Numbered from the stretch's first letter, positions 1-10,222 are shown. The stretch: DNA of 64,000 bases from Yponomeuta sedellus (GCA_934045075.1 OW203738.1:5571487-5635486), one strand, 5' to 3'. The notes: generated by a model from the letters alone, not told the origin. Translations and numbers: made by a program.

Positions 1-4
1 CACA

Positions 5-227
5 GTTATATAATAAACGGGTCTAATCACTATTATTTATTAGGTAGAACGTAATAAATTACCATATTTCTCGACGTTTTGGCCGCGTTGCAGTTGCCGC
101 GACCACACGACCACGTCTACCCGTGACCACGGCAACTGCAACGCTGCCGAAACGTCGGTAACTAAGGTAACTACGTTTTATCTACTAAACAACCGATCGT
201 CGCGATTAGACCCGTTTCTTATATAAC
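5..227. mobile_element. Fold-back element with gaaacgtcg motif
   Basis: Nearly the whole segment is one imperfect inverted repeat. The left arm begins gttatataataaacgggtc and the right arm ends gacccgtttcttatataac. The inner arms carry the gttgcagttgcc / ggcaactgcaac pair and the sequence cgaaacgtcgg near the middle. A shorter relative with the same ends lies at 54605-54708. The motif and shape resemble terminal repeats of Penelope-like elements or their short derivatives; that assignment is inference. The left edge is close to the window edge, so a tail or TSD cannot be judged. Confidence 0.6.
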
Positions 228-610
228 TTGTGTAGTTGTGAATATTTATTCTCAAGAGACCACTTCTAACTTTTTGAGTAAATTCAAATTGCATTCATAA
301 ATTTCGATTGCAACCCATAATTAATTGCGACTCATCTTCAAACCAGCATGCGTGCGCGACCGACCACTGAACAATCTATTTTATACTACCAGCAGCAATA
401 AATCACAGCAAACTATCTCAGAGAGCACATCGTGAACAAGAGACAGTGAATCATACAGCCCCATATATTGCGCAATCTAATGCACATCAAATGGTTCCTG
501 AGCTGTACCTTACGAGTCGGGAATAAAAACAATAGAAAACAAAATACCTGTGCACACAACTACGCAAGTAAAGTCACTATTCGATCACAGAAGGACTATA
601 AATTTTGCTT
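228..610. other. Unassigned sequence
   Basis: No repeat family, splice pattern or convincing reading frame was recognised here. The one open frame of 61 codons (468-653) has no recognisable motif and runs into the LINE-L remnant. Confidence 0.5.
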
Positions 611-870
611 GAGAAACTTTTCTCTGATGATGTCTGGCTTTACAATTCTCTAAACAATAATGGTAAGTTAATACCTGAATCGGAGTTCAAAAAATGTGTC
701 GTCGTCGTCTTCAGGCTATACTAGACTACTTCTGGACATAGCCCTCCTCTAAAGAGCTGTGTCAAAAAATGTGTAAAATACACTTTATGCTAACAGTGCT
801 ACAGTAACATAAAGGATTATTTAGGTGACAATGATGTCTGGAATTAAAGCCAGTACAATTCATGAGTTCT
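611..870 (+). mobile_element. LINE-L 3' end, interrupted
   Basis: Matches the terminal coding region of the LINE copies at 24053 and 58155. The piece ending in PESEFKKCV precedes the insertion at 700-761, and the second part resembles the NIKDYLDDN segment of the better copy. Several stops and shifts show it is dead. The 62-bp LINE-E insertion splits it. Confidence 0.65.
700..761 (-). mobile_element. LINE-E 3' tail, 62-bp insertion
   Basis: Reverse complement of the common LINE-E end (ctatgtccagcagtgga-type) with a (GAC)n end. It is flanked by a perfect 13-bp direct repeat, TCAAAAAATGTGT, at 687-699 and 762-774, so it is a very short 5'-truncated retrotransposition event. Confidence 0.8.
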
Positions 871-920
871 ATCGTTACCCCTTGTTATTTCAATTGAGTG
901 AACACTTAGAAAAAAGTTCT

Positions 921-970
921 TGAGTGGAGACGGGGAACTGGCTAATGCAGCCCTGGATAAGCAAGGAGAT
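921..970 (+). pseudogene. Possible LINE-E RT fragment
   Basis: Contains cttgagtggagac, also found in the readable LINE-E end at 29745, and translates to an EWR-G-TG-like string. Very short and degraded; a chance match is possible. Confidence 0.3.
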
Positions 971-1231
971 AAAAAAGTGGACTGCCTAGCAGTAGACGAA
1001 TACAGGCTGATTGATAGCTTGATAAATAAATATATAGCCGTTTTGTAGTAGCAAATGAAATGGTTATTATAGTGAAGTAATACATTATAGGCACTTTTCA
1101 ATTAACATTTTAGTTACAATCGCTTTAACATACGCTCATAAAAATGTATGTAATGAGATGATTAATGCAGTGTCCAGTGACACTTTTACTTAAACTGATG
1201 CCTGAAGGGATCACTCGGACTCTGCAATGCC
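971..1231. other. Unassigned AT-rich sequence
   Basis: Nothing recognised. Confidence 0.4.
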
Positions 1232-1620
1232 TAGTTAGTGCATGTATGAGCCCACTGCTGAGGCACGGGTCTCTTCCTGTGTCCCAGGAAGGTTAGGCCA
1301 CACTCCACGACGGCGGCCAAGTTCGGGTTGGTGAAGGATTGTAAGACAGTGGCGGGGCTTACTGTGAGAAGTTATCAAGCCGCCCGCCCATAAGGCCTCC
1401 GACATGGCTTAACGGTTGCCATTACATGACAGTCGACACCAACGCTTAGCATGCCTTGCGAAGCACGGAAACGCTCAGAAAAATTCCACTAGCGGTAGTC
1501 ACGGGACGGTCACCCATCCTGCACCTGATCGCGCCTGTTGTTGCTTAACTCAAGTGATTGATTCCAACGACTCGATTCGACCTGGCCACGAGCGCTTCTG
1601 TCACTGTCACTTGAATCTCA
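1232..1620 (-). mobile_element. 5S-SINE copy
   Basis: Nearly full length. Read on the minus strand it begins gaagtg(c)gctcgtggcc, passes through the 5S-rRNA-like head (ttaagcaacaacaggcgcg, then ggatgggtgaccg) and ends in the gcagtgggg(c)tcatacatg-type tail. The open frame on the plus strand (1416-1724) is a by-product of the repeat. Confidence 0.8.
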
Positions 1621-1918
1621 TCCCAATAATAATACTTGACATAGTACCTCTTAAGTTGACGTTGTGTTTGTTCTCATCTCCTGGCAAAGTTCCACGGCCG
1701 ATGCTAAATTGCATCCACGAGTGAGCAGGGAGAGATAATTTATTTATTGTTGTTCTAATTCACGCAAAATCGTGTTGTTCCGAGTCGTTACCGCGCTTCG
1801 TACAGTAGATGTAGGCCCTATAGTCTGCTTAGTGGAGAGTGGGAATTGATGTAAATACAATTTAACAAGGCGTTGTTGAGTAGGTAATACAATACAACCG
1901 TGATGACGAAAGACGATG
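1621..1918. other. Unassigned, probably upstream part of a decayed LINE
   Basis: No motif recognised. It leads directly into the LINE remnant at 1919 and may be its degraded coding region. Confidence 0.35.
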
Positions 1919-2077
1919 CGACCAAGGACCACCTGGAAAAGATCATAGACCAAGAAGATAAGCTGATTGCTCGGCACTAGTGGGCCTGAATTAGAAGCTG
2001 CCGCGAACCACCGCCAGAAGTGGAAATCTGTGGTTGATGCCATAGTCTCATGTTACAGATCCTTGTATAGTAGGTGA
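1919..2077 (+). pseudogene. LINE reverse-transcriptase C-terminus
   Basis: One frame reads RPRTTWKRS, stop, TKKIS, stop, then LLGTSGPELEAAANHRQKW followed by KSVVDAIVSCYRSLYSR and a natural stop at 2075-2077. The RP-T-W motif followed by an A-x-(D/N)R-x-KW motif is the usual end of RTE/CR1-type non-LTR reverse transcriptases. Two in-frame stops (TAG, TGA) show it is inactive. It differs from the LINE-E, LINE-G and 40.2-kb ends, so it is a separate lineage. Confidence 0.75.
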
Positions 2078-2117
2078 CTGACGTTCAATACAAAAAATGG
2101 TACGTTTGGTACAAAAG

Positions 2118-2182
2118 CAATCACATTACATTACATAAGCACACGTCTGTGTCTCGGAGGGGAAGGCAGAGACCAGGGCACC
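2118..2182 (-). mobile_element. LINE-G 3' end fragment
   Basis: Carries the degraded LINE-G end (gagaccagggcac, aggggaaggcagag, acataagcacacg). Confidence 0.55.
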
Positions 2183-2206
2183 GATTCTACTAAATACACT
2201 ACAGTT

Positions 2207-2775
2207 ATAGTATTTTTATTTTTAATGCAATAACCCGTGCTAAGGACAATTTTAATAAAAATATATTTAGAGGCTAAAAAATTTACTTAAGCCAGATGTC
2301 GCTGCCTGTACGTAGTACAGAGAATAGTGTAAAGAGGTTCGAAATTTCACTGATACCGGTGAGTCGCCCATTAGCTCAGTTGGATAGAGCGCTGGCACGG
2401 ATAGCCAGAGGTCGCGGGTTCGAATCCTGGCATGGGTGGAATTTTTAGCCTCTAAGTAGGTTTTTAAAATTGTCCTTAGCACGGGTTAGTCCATTAAAAA
2501 ATAAAAATAGTATAATCATGTGGGTACAGTGATATCATTCCGATGTAAAAACCTAACTGCAAAGTAGGTAGTCGGGGCTGTAAGTGATGCAATTTACTTA
2601 AGCCAGATGTCGCTGCCTGTACGTAGTACAGAGAATAGTGTAAAGAGGTTCGAAATTTCACTGATGCCGGTGAGTCGCCCATTAGCTCAGTTGGATAGAG
2701 CGCTGGCACGGATAGCCAGAGTTCGCGGGTTCGAATCCCGGAATGGGTGGAATTTTTAGCCTCTAAATAGGTTTT
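2207..2775 (-). mobile_element. IRT insertion, tail plus inverted dimer
   Basis: The left end is the IRT tail in reverse (ttaatgcaataacccgtgct). After about 70 nt the sequence flips and two head-to-tail IRT units follow with a 311-bp period, each holding a tRNA-like block (about 2370-2440 and 2680-2752). The right end stops at ctaaataggtttt. Flanking repeats AATACACTACAGTT / AATACATGACAGTT (2193-2206, 2776-2789) differ at 2 of 14 bases. Confidence 0.8.
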
Positions 2776-2789
2776 AATACATGACAGTT

Positions 2790-2984
2790 CTCAAGGAGTT
2801 CAACGGGTGTCCAATTACAAGGTTTTGTCGCTAGCGGTATTCAACTAAGCACGAATGTTCCATTTACGACCAGTGAACGACATGATAGGTACCATAGAGC
2901 TACATGGAGCCACTTCCGTATGTTCTTATATAATTTCAGCTCCTTGGTAACAGACTGGCTGTCAAATCCGTATGCTACTCCTAG
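2790..2984. other. Unassigned, perhaps decayed LINE-G body
   Basis: No motif is readable. It lies directly next to LINE-G-like sequence on the minus strand. Confidence 0.3.
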
Positions 2985-3070
2985 GATTTACATTTTGCCT
3001 CGACCCTGCCTGACTGACCTATTTCGCTTCATCTACATTCATTAGTCGTTGCATGCATGCTCCCTGGTTT
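2985..3070 (-). pseudogene. LINE-G C-terminal fragment
   Basis: The minus strand reads CMQRLMNVDEAK, then a stop, matching the same peptide in the better copy at 51275-51475. Downstream codons are degraded. Confidence 0.65.
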
Positions 3071-3619
3071 CGGATACTTTTTATCTTAGCCTTTGTTATA
3101 TTCCCAGTCATATTCCCTATTTGGTCAAAGCATGCCCACCTGATATGCCCTAAGCGGTATTTCCACTGACATTCGCACTAAAACTAATTACTTGATATCA
3201 AATGATTTATTTTTCGTACCATATTACATCTGGACTTATGTTTGACAGAATATTATTGAATGTACATGAATGTCAATAACAATTTGATAAATATATCCTT
3301 TTGTTCGGATTCATACTCTCTATTAGGTGATTAAACATATTGTTAACTTTATATAATACCACACCACATGTATTATGTCTCCCTCAGATGTGTTATGAAG
3401 GCTTAAACATCTTGTTTACATTATTTGTCTCGTTTGCGGAACAGACTATAGCAGCGGCTATTGTGGCAGCACATCGCGGGAACAGACACATCGCGCTGCA
3501 CTCTCCTCCAGTTCTATTCATAGTCAATACTAAAGTTTTTTTCGCGAATAATAGGATAGTAGCTGTGGGTTCTCATTAATTTGACCGTTCTTATATGTGC
3601 TATCTATATTTGATAATTT
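3071..3619. other. Unassigned AT-rich sequence
   Basis: No family recognised. The 79-codon frame at 3340-3579 shows no motif. Confidence 0.45.
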
Positions 3620-3745
3620 TCAGCAACATCTAGGAAAACTTCGTGAGGAAACCTGTTTGTCTGAGATGTTGACATACCTCAACGTTTGTATGAATATTAA
3701 GCCCATACTATCTCTCAGAATGAAGGCTGGTGCCCTGAATTAACT
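3620..3745 (+). mobile_element. SINE-Q body fragment
   Basis: Contains the SINE-Q core (ggaaaacttcgtgaggaaacc, gtctgagatgttgac) and the tctctcagaatga tail region. The tRNA-like head is missing. Confidence 0.6.
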
Positions 3746-4117
3746 AATAATGTGAGATTAAGTCACAATGTCTGTGTTAATCTAAATATAAACATTTTGA
3801 TATGATATTTTCATTGTTGACTCGGTGACCAAAACTTGGTATTAGCTTTCGACTCATGAAGTCGCCACTTGTCTCAATCCAGAGCAATTCTTTGCTACAT
3901 GCCATCCCGGAGCTTACGCTCTATCAGATCTAATCGATCGGCTTGCCATCGACACGCTAAGATTTCAATGGCAAGCCATCGTGTTGAAAGGATTTACCAA
4001 TCAACGTAAGAAACTCGCTGGTTGTTATCCAGGGTGCACTAGACCTTCGGGCTCATTGAGTACGTCGGAATACAGGAATATTTCTGTTCATAAAAAGATA
4101 TACGATTGTAACCAATT
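3746..4117. other. Unassigned sequence
   Basis: Nothing recognised. A short phrase (cttgccatcgacacgctaagatttcaatggcaag) contains a small inverted repeat. Confidence 0.4.
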
Positions 4118-4472
4118 TATGTCCCCGCGGGGCTGGGGCACGGGTCTCTTCCTGCAGCGCAGGAAGATTAGGCTATACTCCACCACGGGGGCCGAGTCCG
4201 GGTTGGTGGAGGATTGTAAGACAGTAGCGGGCCTTACTGTCAGAAGTTATCAAGCTGCCCATTAGGCCTCTGACATGGCTTAGCGACTGCCATTATGTGA
4301 CAGTTGGCACCAACGGCTTAACGTGCCTTGCGAAGTACGGAAGCGTTCAGTAAAATGTCACTGGCGACACGGGACGGTCACCGATCCCGCACCTGACCGC
4401 GCCTGTTGTTGCTTAACTCAATTGATGGATTCCAATCACTCGGTTCGACTAGGCCACGAGCGCGTTAATAAA
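4118..4472 (-). mobile_element. 5S-SINE copy
   Basis: Nearly full length. On the minus strand the head (ttaagcaacaacaggcgcg, ggtgaccgtcccg) and the tail (gccccagccccg...acataaa) are present. The frame at 3981-4265 is part of the repeat. Confidence 0.8.
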
Positions 4473-5209
4473 AAAGTTAATTGAAACAGCTCCTAAGAAA
4501 ACTCCTAAAACTATCTACGAGCATAGAAGATAAGAGTACATTTATTTTGACGGCAAATTTTAATTCGTAATACTTCCTTTTCGGATCATCCTTTATGTTC
4601 CAGAAACTTATTTGTGTCCTAAAAAGCCTTGTAAGCACTATAAATACGCATCTGGCCCGCGAACCAGCCGTTTAAAGTGGCTCACTGTCAGATCTGCGAG
4701 GCACAACACGAATTTCACAAGCGCAGCAGCAGCATTAAAGAGGTGTTTGCTTGAATCATGGCGTTACATTAAACTCGTTATTATGATCAACTGCTCGCGC
4801 GCTTAAAGCCAGATACACACGTGGAGGGGTGTTAGTCGTCAGAATGTGATAAGACTGTCGATGGTAAAAAGTTCAAAAAAAAAAAAAAATCGTCGTCACA
4901 ACGATACCCAATCTTCGTTTGACGTAAAGCAAAAGAACCACCCGCAGCAAAACTTCGACTCGTATGTATTTTTCTAGCTGAAAGGCGTTTTACCTACGTT
5001 AACAGATTTACTTTTATTTTTATTGCAAAGTTGTTTTGAATGTTACAGTACAATACGTGCGTGTAAACGTGAGACGTTTCTATTGACCGAATAAATATGC
5101 ACACAGAACTTTTTTGAAAAATTTACGTCAGATATGACTACAAAATCTTACTGAAGTAGGTGAAACTAAACTAATCCAAATAAAAAAAATTCTATCTATC
5201 TAAATGCCA
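4473..5209. other. Unassigned; first half of a diverged duplication
   Basis: Holds a poly-A run near 4875. The stretch 5078-5165 (tattgaccgaataaatatgc ... agatatgactacaaaatctt) is repeated with changes at 5288-5370, with the LINE-E tail between them. No gene seen. Confidence 0.45.
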
Positions 5210-5268
5210 TGTGGGGAGAACTATGTCCAGCAGTGGACTACATAATATAGCCTGAAGAAGAATAAATG
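5210..5268 (+). mobile_element. LINE-E 3' tail fragment
   Basis: The sequence ggggagaactatgtccagca ... aatatagcctgaagaag matches the final bases of the readable LINE-E copy at 29737-29932. Confidence 0.75.
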
Positions 5269-5419
5269 CCATGTTGCCAAATTGTAACGTTCCTATTGGC
5301 CAGATAAAATGTACACAATATTTTGATCAATTGCGCCAGATATGCCTACAAAAGCTTCCCGAAATAGGTAAAGAATATTCTATATATTATCTATCGTAGT
5401 GCTATCTGACGATCTGAGG

Positions 5420-5495
5420 CATATTGTTCGCAGTGGCTGTATGAGGATGGCCGAGGAAGTGACGCTCCTTGGAGGAGGCCAACGTCCAGCAGTGG
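5420..5495 (+). mobile_element. RTE-type LINE 3' tail, second subfamily
   Basis: The sequence ggaggaggccaacgtccagc agtgg encodes EEANVQQW, the terminal peptide type of RTE-like LINEs. It differs from LINE-E (GYVQQW). Confidence 0.5.
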
Positions 5496-5748
5496 AAGAG
5501 TACTTTGAAATTTATTGAAATCAACGTCCGTCAACCCTAGTCAACTAAATCCAAACTTGACGTTACTCATGAAAACTTATGAAGATGGTAAGTTTACTGT
5601 GGTTTACAGGTAGCATGGTCGAGTTTAACCTTTCGATGACATTGGAAGCTGACCCAACGGTTCTAATGCTAAATATTCTGTTACTGTGGTTTCCTTATGA
5701 AGCCTTTATGCGTCCTACTGTAGAGCCTTCTCTCAGGAAAAGAGAGCT
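5496..5748. other. Unassigned sequence
   Basis: Nothing recognised. Confidence 0.4.
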
Positions 5749-5760
5749 TACGCTTAATTA

Positions 5761-6176
5761 TATTCTTTTTAATGCACTAACCCGTGCTACGGACAATTTT
5801 AAAAACCTATTTAGAGCCTAAAAATTCCACCCATGGCAGGATTCGAACTCACGACCTCTGGCTATCCGTGCCAGCGCTCTTCCAACTGAGCTAATGGGCG
5901 ACTCATTAAAAGGAATATATTCATATGGGTAAAGCGATATCATTTCTATGTAAAACCTAACTCTGGCCTGCAAATAATGCAAATTACTTCAGCCAGAATG
6001 TCGCTGCCTGTAAGTAATACAGAGAAGTATTGTATTGTAAAGAGGTTCGGAATTTCACTGATGCTGGTGAGTAGCCCATTAGCTCAGTTGGAAGAGTGCT
6101 GGCACGGATAGCCAGAGGTCGCGGGTTCGAATCCCGGCATGGGTGGAATTTTAAGCCTCTAAATAGGTTTTTAAAA
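5761..6176 (-). mobile_element. IRT insertion, head-to-head pair
   Basis: Left part (5761-5907) is a reversed tail plus tRNA-like block; right part (5911-6176) is a forward unit ending ctaaataggtttttaaaa. A perfect 12-bp TSD, TACGCTTAATTA, lies at 5749-5760 and 6177-6188, so both halves entered together. Confidence 0.88.
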
Positions 6177-6189
6177 TACGCTTAATTAC

Positions 6190-6312
6190 CACGCGTGGCC
6201 ACCAGGGATTGGTAATTTCCAGCGCTGAGGAATGTGACACCTCAGACAGCCAAATCCCTTCACGATGTTTTCCTTCACGGTCAGCGTATTACTACTGAAC
6301 TACTACAACTAG
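6190..6312 (-). mobile_element. SINE-Q fragment
   Basis: The reverse of the SINE-Q core (cacgatgttttccttcacgg) with the gattggtaatttcc segment. The tRNA-like head is lost. Confidence 0.6.
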
Positions 6313-6587
6313 TTACCACTATTATTATATTAGTAATAATAATAAAAATATCAAATTTTATTCATAAGACGACGCAACTTCGTAAGCGTTTTGGTCAAGT
6401 GTGAACAAGGCTTTACTATGATCAACGGCGAGCTCTTTTACCTTTACTTTTATGGTAGTAGTTTACTTTAGCCTTCTCTGATTGATGGTATCTGAATAGC
6501 CCTTTAGCGGGCAAACTGTTTTGTTTGATATGCATTTCATGGTAATTGCCCAACAGTAGTGTGGCAGATGCTTTGTTACAATTTACC
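6313..6587. other. Unassigned AT-rich sequence
   Basis: No repeat recognised. Confidence 0.4.
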
Positions 6588-6599
6588 TTTAATTTGTCT

Positions 6600-7538
6600 A
6601 TACTATTTTTATTTTTAATGCACTAACCCGTGCTAAGGAACAAATTTAAAAACCTATTTAAAGGCTAAAAATTTCACCCATGCCGGGATTCGAACCCGCA
6701 ACCTCTGGCTATCCGTGCCAGCGCTCTACCAATTGAGCCAATGGGCGACTCACGGCATCAGTGAAATTTCGAACCTCTTTACACTATTCTCTGTATTACG
6801 TACAGGCAGCGACATCTGACTTAAGCATATTGCATTACTTACAGCCCCGACTACTTACTTTGCAGTTAGGTTTTAACATCGGAACGATATCACTGTACCT
6901 ACATGATTATACTATTTTTATTTTTAATGCACTAACCCGTGCTAAGGAACAAATTTAAAAACCTATATAGAGACTAAAAATTTCACCCATGCCGGGATTC
7001 AAACCCGCAACCTCTGGCTATCCGTGCCAGCGCTCTACCAATTGAGCCAATGGGCGACTCACGGCATCAGTGAAATTTCGAACCTCTTTACACTATTCTC
7101 TGTATTACGTACAGGCAGCGACATCTGACTTAAGCATATTGCATTACTTACAGCCCCGACTACTTACTTTGCAGTTAGGTTTTAACATCGGAACGATATC
7201 ACTGTACCCACATGATTATACTATTTTTATTTTAATGCACTAACCCGTGCTAAGGAACAAATTTAAAAACCTATTTAGAGGCTAAAAATTTCACCCATGC
7301 CGGTAGTCGGGGCTGTAAGTAATGCAATTTGCTTAAGTCAGATGTCGCTGCCTGTACGTAATACAGAGAATGAATGAATGAATATATATGAATGAATAGT
7401 ATAAAGAGGTTCGATATTTCACTGATGCCGTGAGTCGCCCATTGGCTCAATTGGTAGAGCGCTGGCACGGATAGCCAGAGGTTGCGGGTTCGAATCCCGG
7501 CATGGGTGAAATTTTTAGCCTCTAAATAGATTTTTAAA
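6600..7538 (-). mobile_element. IRT insertion, 939-bp inverted tandem array
   Basis: From the left: two complete units in reverse with a period near 310 bp, a partial third (to 7303), then a flip to one forward unit ending ctaaatagatttttaaa. One 12-bp TSD, TTTAATTTGTCT (6588-6599, 7539-7550), bounds the whole block. The forward unit also contains a (GAAT)n expansion at 7368-7400. This is the subfamily with attggctcaattgg and ggttgcggg. Confidence 0.88.
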
Positions 7539-7616
7539 TTTAATTTGTCTGTGAAATATTTTTGACAGCGTCTATTAATCAGCAGTCTCGTGTTTCAAAT
7601 TCAAAAATTTCACTTA

Positions 7617-7829
7617 CAGTGCGTTCACATTAACTTGACGCGTGAGAGAATTGGTAACAAGGACATGACACGTGAATTAGCTTTTGGACCTAATCGGAAG
7701 ATGGTAAAACAAGCCCTCAATCCTTTTATTTTCCCCAAGTAATGGGAATGATTTCTAATTAAACATGGTAACAGTAAACATCTCAGTGCTACCGATTCTC
7801 TCACGCGTCAAGTTAATGTGAACGCACTG
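7617..7829. mobile_element. Mariner-like MITE, 213 bp
   Basis: Inverted ends of about 40 bp: CAGTGCGTTCACATTAACTT at the left and its complement at the right, continuing through gacgcgtgagagaat. TA dinucleotides at 7615-7616 and 7830-7831 fit the TA target duplication of Tc1/mariner-type transposons. No coding capacity. Confidence 0.85.
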
Positions 7830-7831
7830 TA

Positions 7832-8185
7832 CAACTTTACATCCGTGTCACAACGATTGTGCCGAAACTTATGTCATCACATGACATAATGACATGATAT
7901 ATTTGTCCTTATATATTTAACTTCATCCTACCTTGAGTTTGTACTCAAATATTTTTCATATTACCGATTTTGTAACGTATATTCCGCCGCCAAAATATTA
8001 AAATCCTCCACAGAGTAATCCCTAGTTAAGTTTCTCTATTATCCTCCCTATTATGCGCATGTCGTGTCAATGTCAAGACGTGATTCTGGCAGAAATAGTC
8101 GACATCGGCTAGTTGCCGTGCTACCAAAATTGAATTGAATTGACATAATGACACAAGTTTTTTGGGCTTCTTCTAATAGGTCATC
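7832..8185. other. Unassigned AT-rich sequence
   Basis: Nothing recognised; includes repeated acataatgacatgata-type strings. Confidence 0.4.
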
Positions 8186-8455
8186 TACTGAAGCGGTGGT
8201 AGCGCGTAGTACAACGCCGGCTTCTCAATCAGGAATTCATCGGTTCGAGTCCCGGAATGTACCAATGAGTTTGTTTCGTAAGTTTTGTACATTTGTGAAA
8301 TTATGCCATTATAAATACCATTACTAACTAACTGACTGTGAAGGAAAACATTGTAAGGAAACCCTAGTGTCTGAAGTGTTAACATGCCTCAGCGCTGACG
8401 TACCATGCTCTAACTAGGAGGCTAAGTGCGAAAATCTCAGGTCTAACTAACTACC
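8186..8455 (+). mobile_element. SINE-P copy
   Basis: tRNA-like head: gcggtggtagcgcg (A-box-like) and tcggttcgagtccc (B-box-like) near 8190-8260. The core gtgaaggaaaacattgtaag follows, shared with SINE-Q. The end aaatctcaggtctaactaac is also seen at 62935-62959 in the second copy. Confidence 0.75.
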
Positions 8456-8569
8456 TTTTAACTACTGATTATTTACCATTGATAATCGTTCTGTTCAACT
8501 TTAAAATCTCATATTTCTACCACTACATTACGTTCACATTTTTGCCCTGGTAGTTCATATTTCCTGTGT

Positions 8570-8824
8570 TATGTCGGCCTAGTGAATAGCACCAACGCAA
8601 ATTCTTCCCGCGGGTGTCGTAAAAGGCGACTAAGGGACACAAACCGGGGGGTGGGCAGCAGCGGCCACTGCAGTACAATTCCACCAGATTGCGATCCCCA
8701 ACCCGCATGTCCAGCATGAAGATTATGGACACTACCCCCCAATGATGCCCCAACCTTGCGCTATGGCGCTCATTAGGGGAGGGCTATGTCCAGCAGTGGA
8801 CTAATATAGCCTGAAAAAGAAGTA
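8570..8824 (+). mobile_element. LINE-E 3' untranslated region
   Basis: Runs from cttcccgcgggtgtcgtaaa through ggcgactaagggacacaaac to the gtccagcagtggactaatat tail. The same region appears reversed at 59615-59870 and in part at 18690-18872. This type of 3' end is widespread in moth and butterfly genomes. Confidence 0.75.
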
Positions 8825-8927
8825 CATATAGATTATTAAATAAAAGTTGGTTTGGAACTTTGAGATGATAAAAGCAAACATTGGAATTTACAAAGACAGT
8901 GTTGTCCGTACCTTTACATATGAATCA

Positions 8928-9022
8928 TCATCATCATCATTCAGCCCCAAGAATTCTACTGCAGGACATAGGCCTCCAATGATTACCAAAAAGACCAGAT
9001 AGAAGCGTCTTGCATTCAGCGT
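8928..9022 (-). mobile_element. RTE-type LINE 3' end, third subfamily
   Basis: On the minus strand: cattggaggcctatgtcctg cagtag, then ggggctgaatgatgatga. It ends in the (ATG)n run typical of RTE-like tails. Sequence upstream of the tail is degraded. Confidence 0.65.
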
Positions 9023-9099
9023 CTGGACAAATTCGATACGATAAGGAAAACAGGTCTTTACTGGTACTGGTATTTTTTTTAAGTTTCTTGCTTTTATAA

Positions 9100-9235
9100 T
9101 CCATCCATATCAGCCTTTGTATGTCCCCACTGCTGGGGCAAGAGTCTCTTCCTGCATCGCAAGAAGGTCAGGCTATACTCCACCACTGGGGCCAAGACCG
9201 AGTTGGTGGAGGATTGCTAGACAGTGGCGGGTCTT
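9100..9235 (-). mobile_element. 5S-SINE, 3' part only
   Basis: Keeps the tail half (gtccccactgctggggc, caccactggggccaag, ggtggaggattg on the plus strand) and lacks the 5S-like head. Confidence 0.75.
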
Positions 9236-9274
9236 TCGGGCTTCTGTAATCTAATTATATAAATAGGTAAATTT

Positions 9275-9689
9275 TTATATTCTTTTTAATGCTCTAACCC
9301 GTGCTAAGGACAATTTTTTAGCCTCTTAATAGGTTTTTAGGTTAATTTAAAAAAAAACCTAATTAGAGGCTAAAAATTGCACCCATACCCAGACTCGAAC
9401 CCGCGATCTCTGGCTAACCGTGCCAGAGTTAATTTAGGTTAATTTTAATATATGTTAATTCTCTTTTTAATGCACTAACCCGTGCTAAGGACAATTTTAA
9501 AAACCTATTTAGAGGCTAAAAATTCCATCCATGTAAGTAATACAGAGAATATTGTAAAGAGGTTCGAAATTTCACTGATGCCGGTGAGTCGCCTATTAGC
9601 TCAGTTGGAAAGAGCGCTGGCACGGATAGCCAGAGGTCGCGGGTTTGAATCCCGGCATGGGTGGAATTTTTAGCCTCTAAATAGGTTTT
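9275..9689 (-). mobile_element. Two adjacent IRT insertions, degraded
   Basis: The first (9275-9427) is a rearranged tail and part of a reversed tRNA-like block. The second (9461-9689) starts with a reversed tail and flips at about 9531 to a forward unit ending ctaaataggtttt. The flanks share only ATATATGT (about 9448 and 9691), so the TSD is weak. Confidence 0.7.
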
Positions 9690-9981
9690 CATATATGTAT
9701 TTAGTTCAGGCAAGAACTTTTTAAGAGGCCCTTATAAATCTATTATATAAAAATGTTTGTTATCGAACTCCTCCGAACCGGCTTCACCGATTTTTATAAT
9801 ATTTTTTGTAAGTATAATATTAGGTAGGTCTGGGTATTCCCATCGGCCGTAGCCTAATTAATATAGCCAAATAACATCTGCTGAGTCCGCTGATATTCTT
9901 TAAATATAAGGGTAATAAATTGTGGTTAGAAAATAAGTATACGTAGAAAATAGCTCAGATTTTCCAAACCGAGTATGAACC
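9690..9981. repeat. 292-bp flank, duplicated at 26973-27264
   Basis: Begins catatatgtatttagttcag and ends gagtatgaacc. The copy at 26973-27264 has the same length and I find one difference (a at 9865, g at 27148). At this site the sequence runs on into other DNA; at the other site it is enclosed in an IRT insertion. This looks like the donor site. Confidence 0.8.
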
Positions 9982-10210
9982 ATTTAGTTACCGCTCCGTT
10001 CCCATATATTACATGTGATCCAATAGATTGCAATACATTCCTTCGAACACCTAACGTCACGAACCAGGATGGGCTTACGGGCTGTTACACACTGACTCAA
10101 TAAACCTTGTACTCAAATCAAATCAAAAATATATTTCAACGTAAAGAATTAACATTCTGTATGCTGAATGTCAATGTACAGTATAAAATTTAAGTCACTA
10201 CTTTCAAGTC
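9982..10210. other. Unassigned sequence
   Basis: No family recognised. Confidence 0.4.
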
Positions 10211-10222
10211 GTAATTGTAGCG

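Noticed and set aside
6600..7303. CRISPR-like array
   Set aside because: The period is about 310 bp with near-identical units, no short repeat/spacer structure and eukaryotic repeat content.
9690..9981. Ordinary dispersed repeat or Helitron end
   Set aside because: Only two copies occur here, equal in length and nearly identical, one of them inside an IRT insertion. Transduction explains this better, though genome-wide copy number was not checked.
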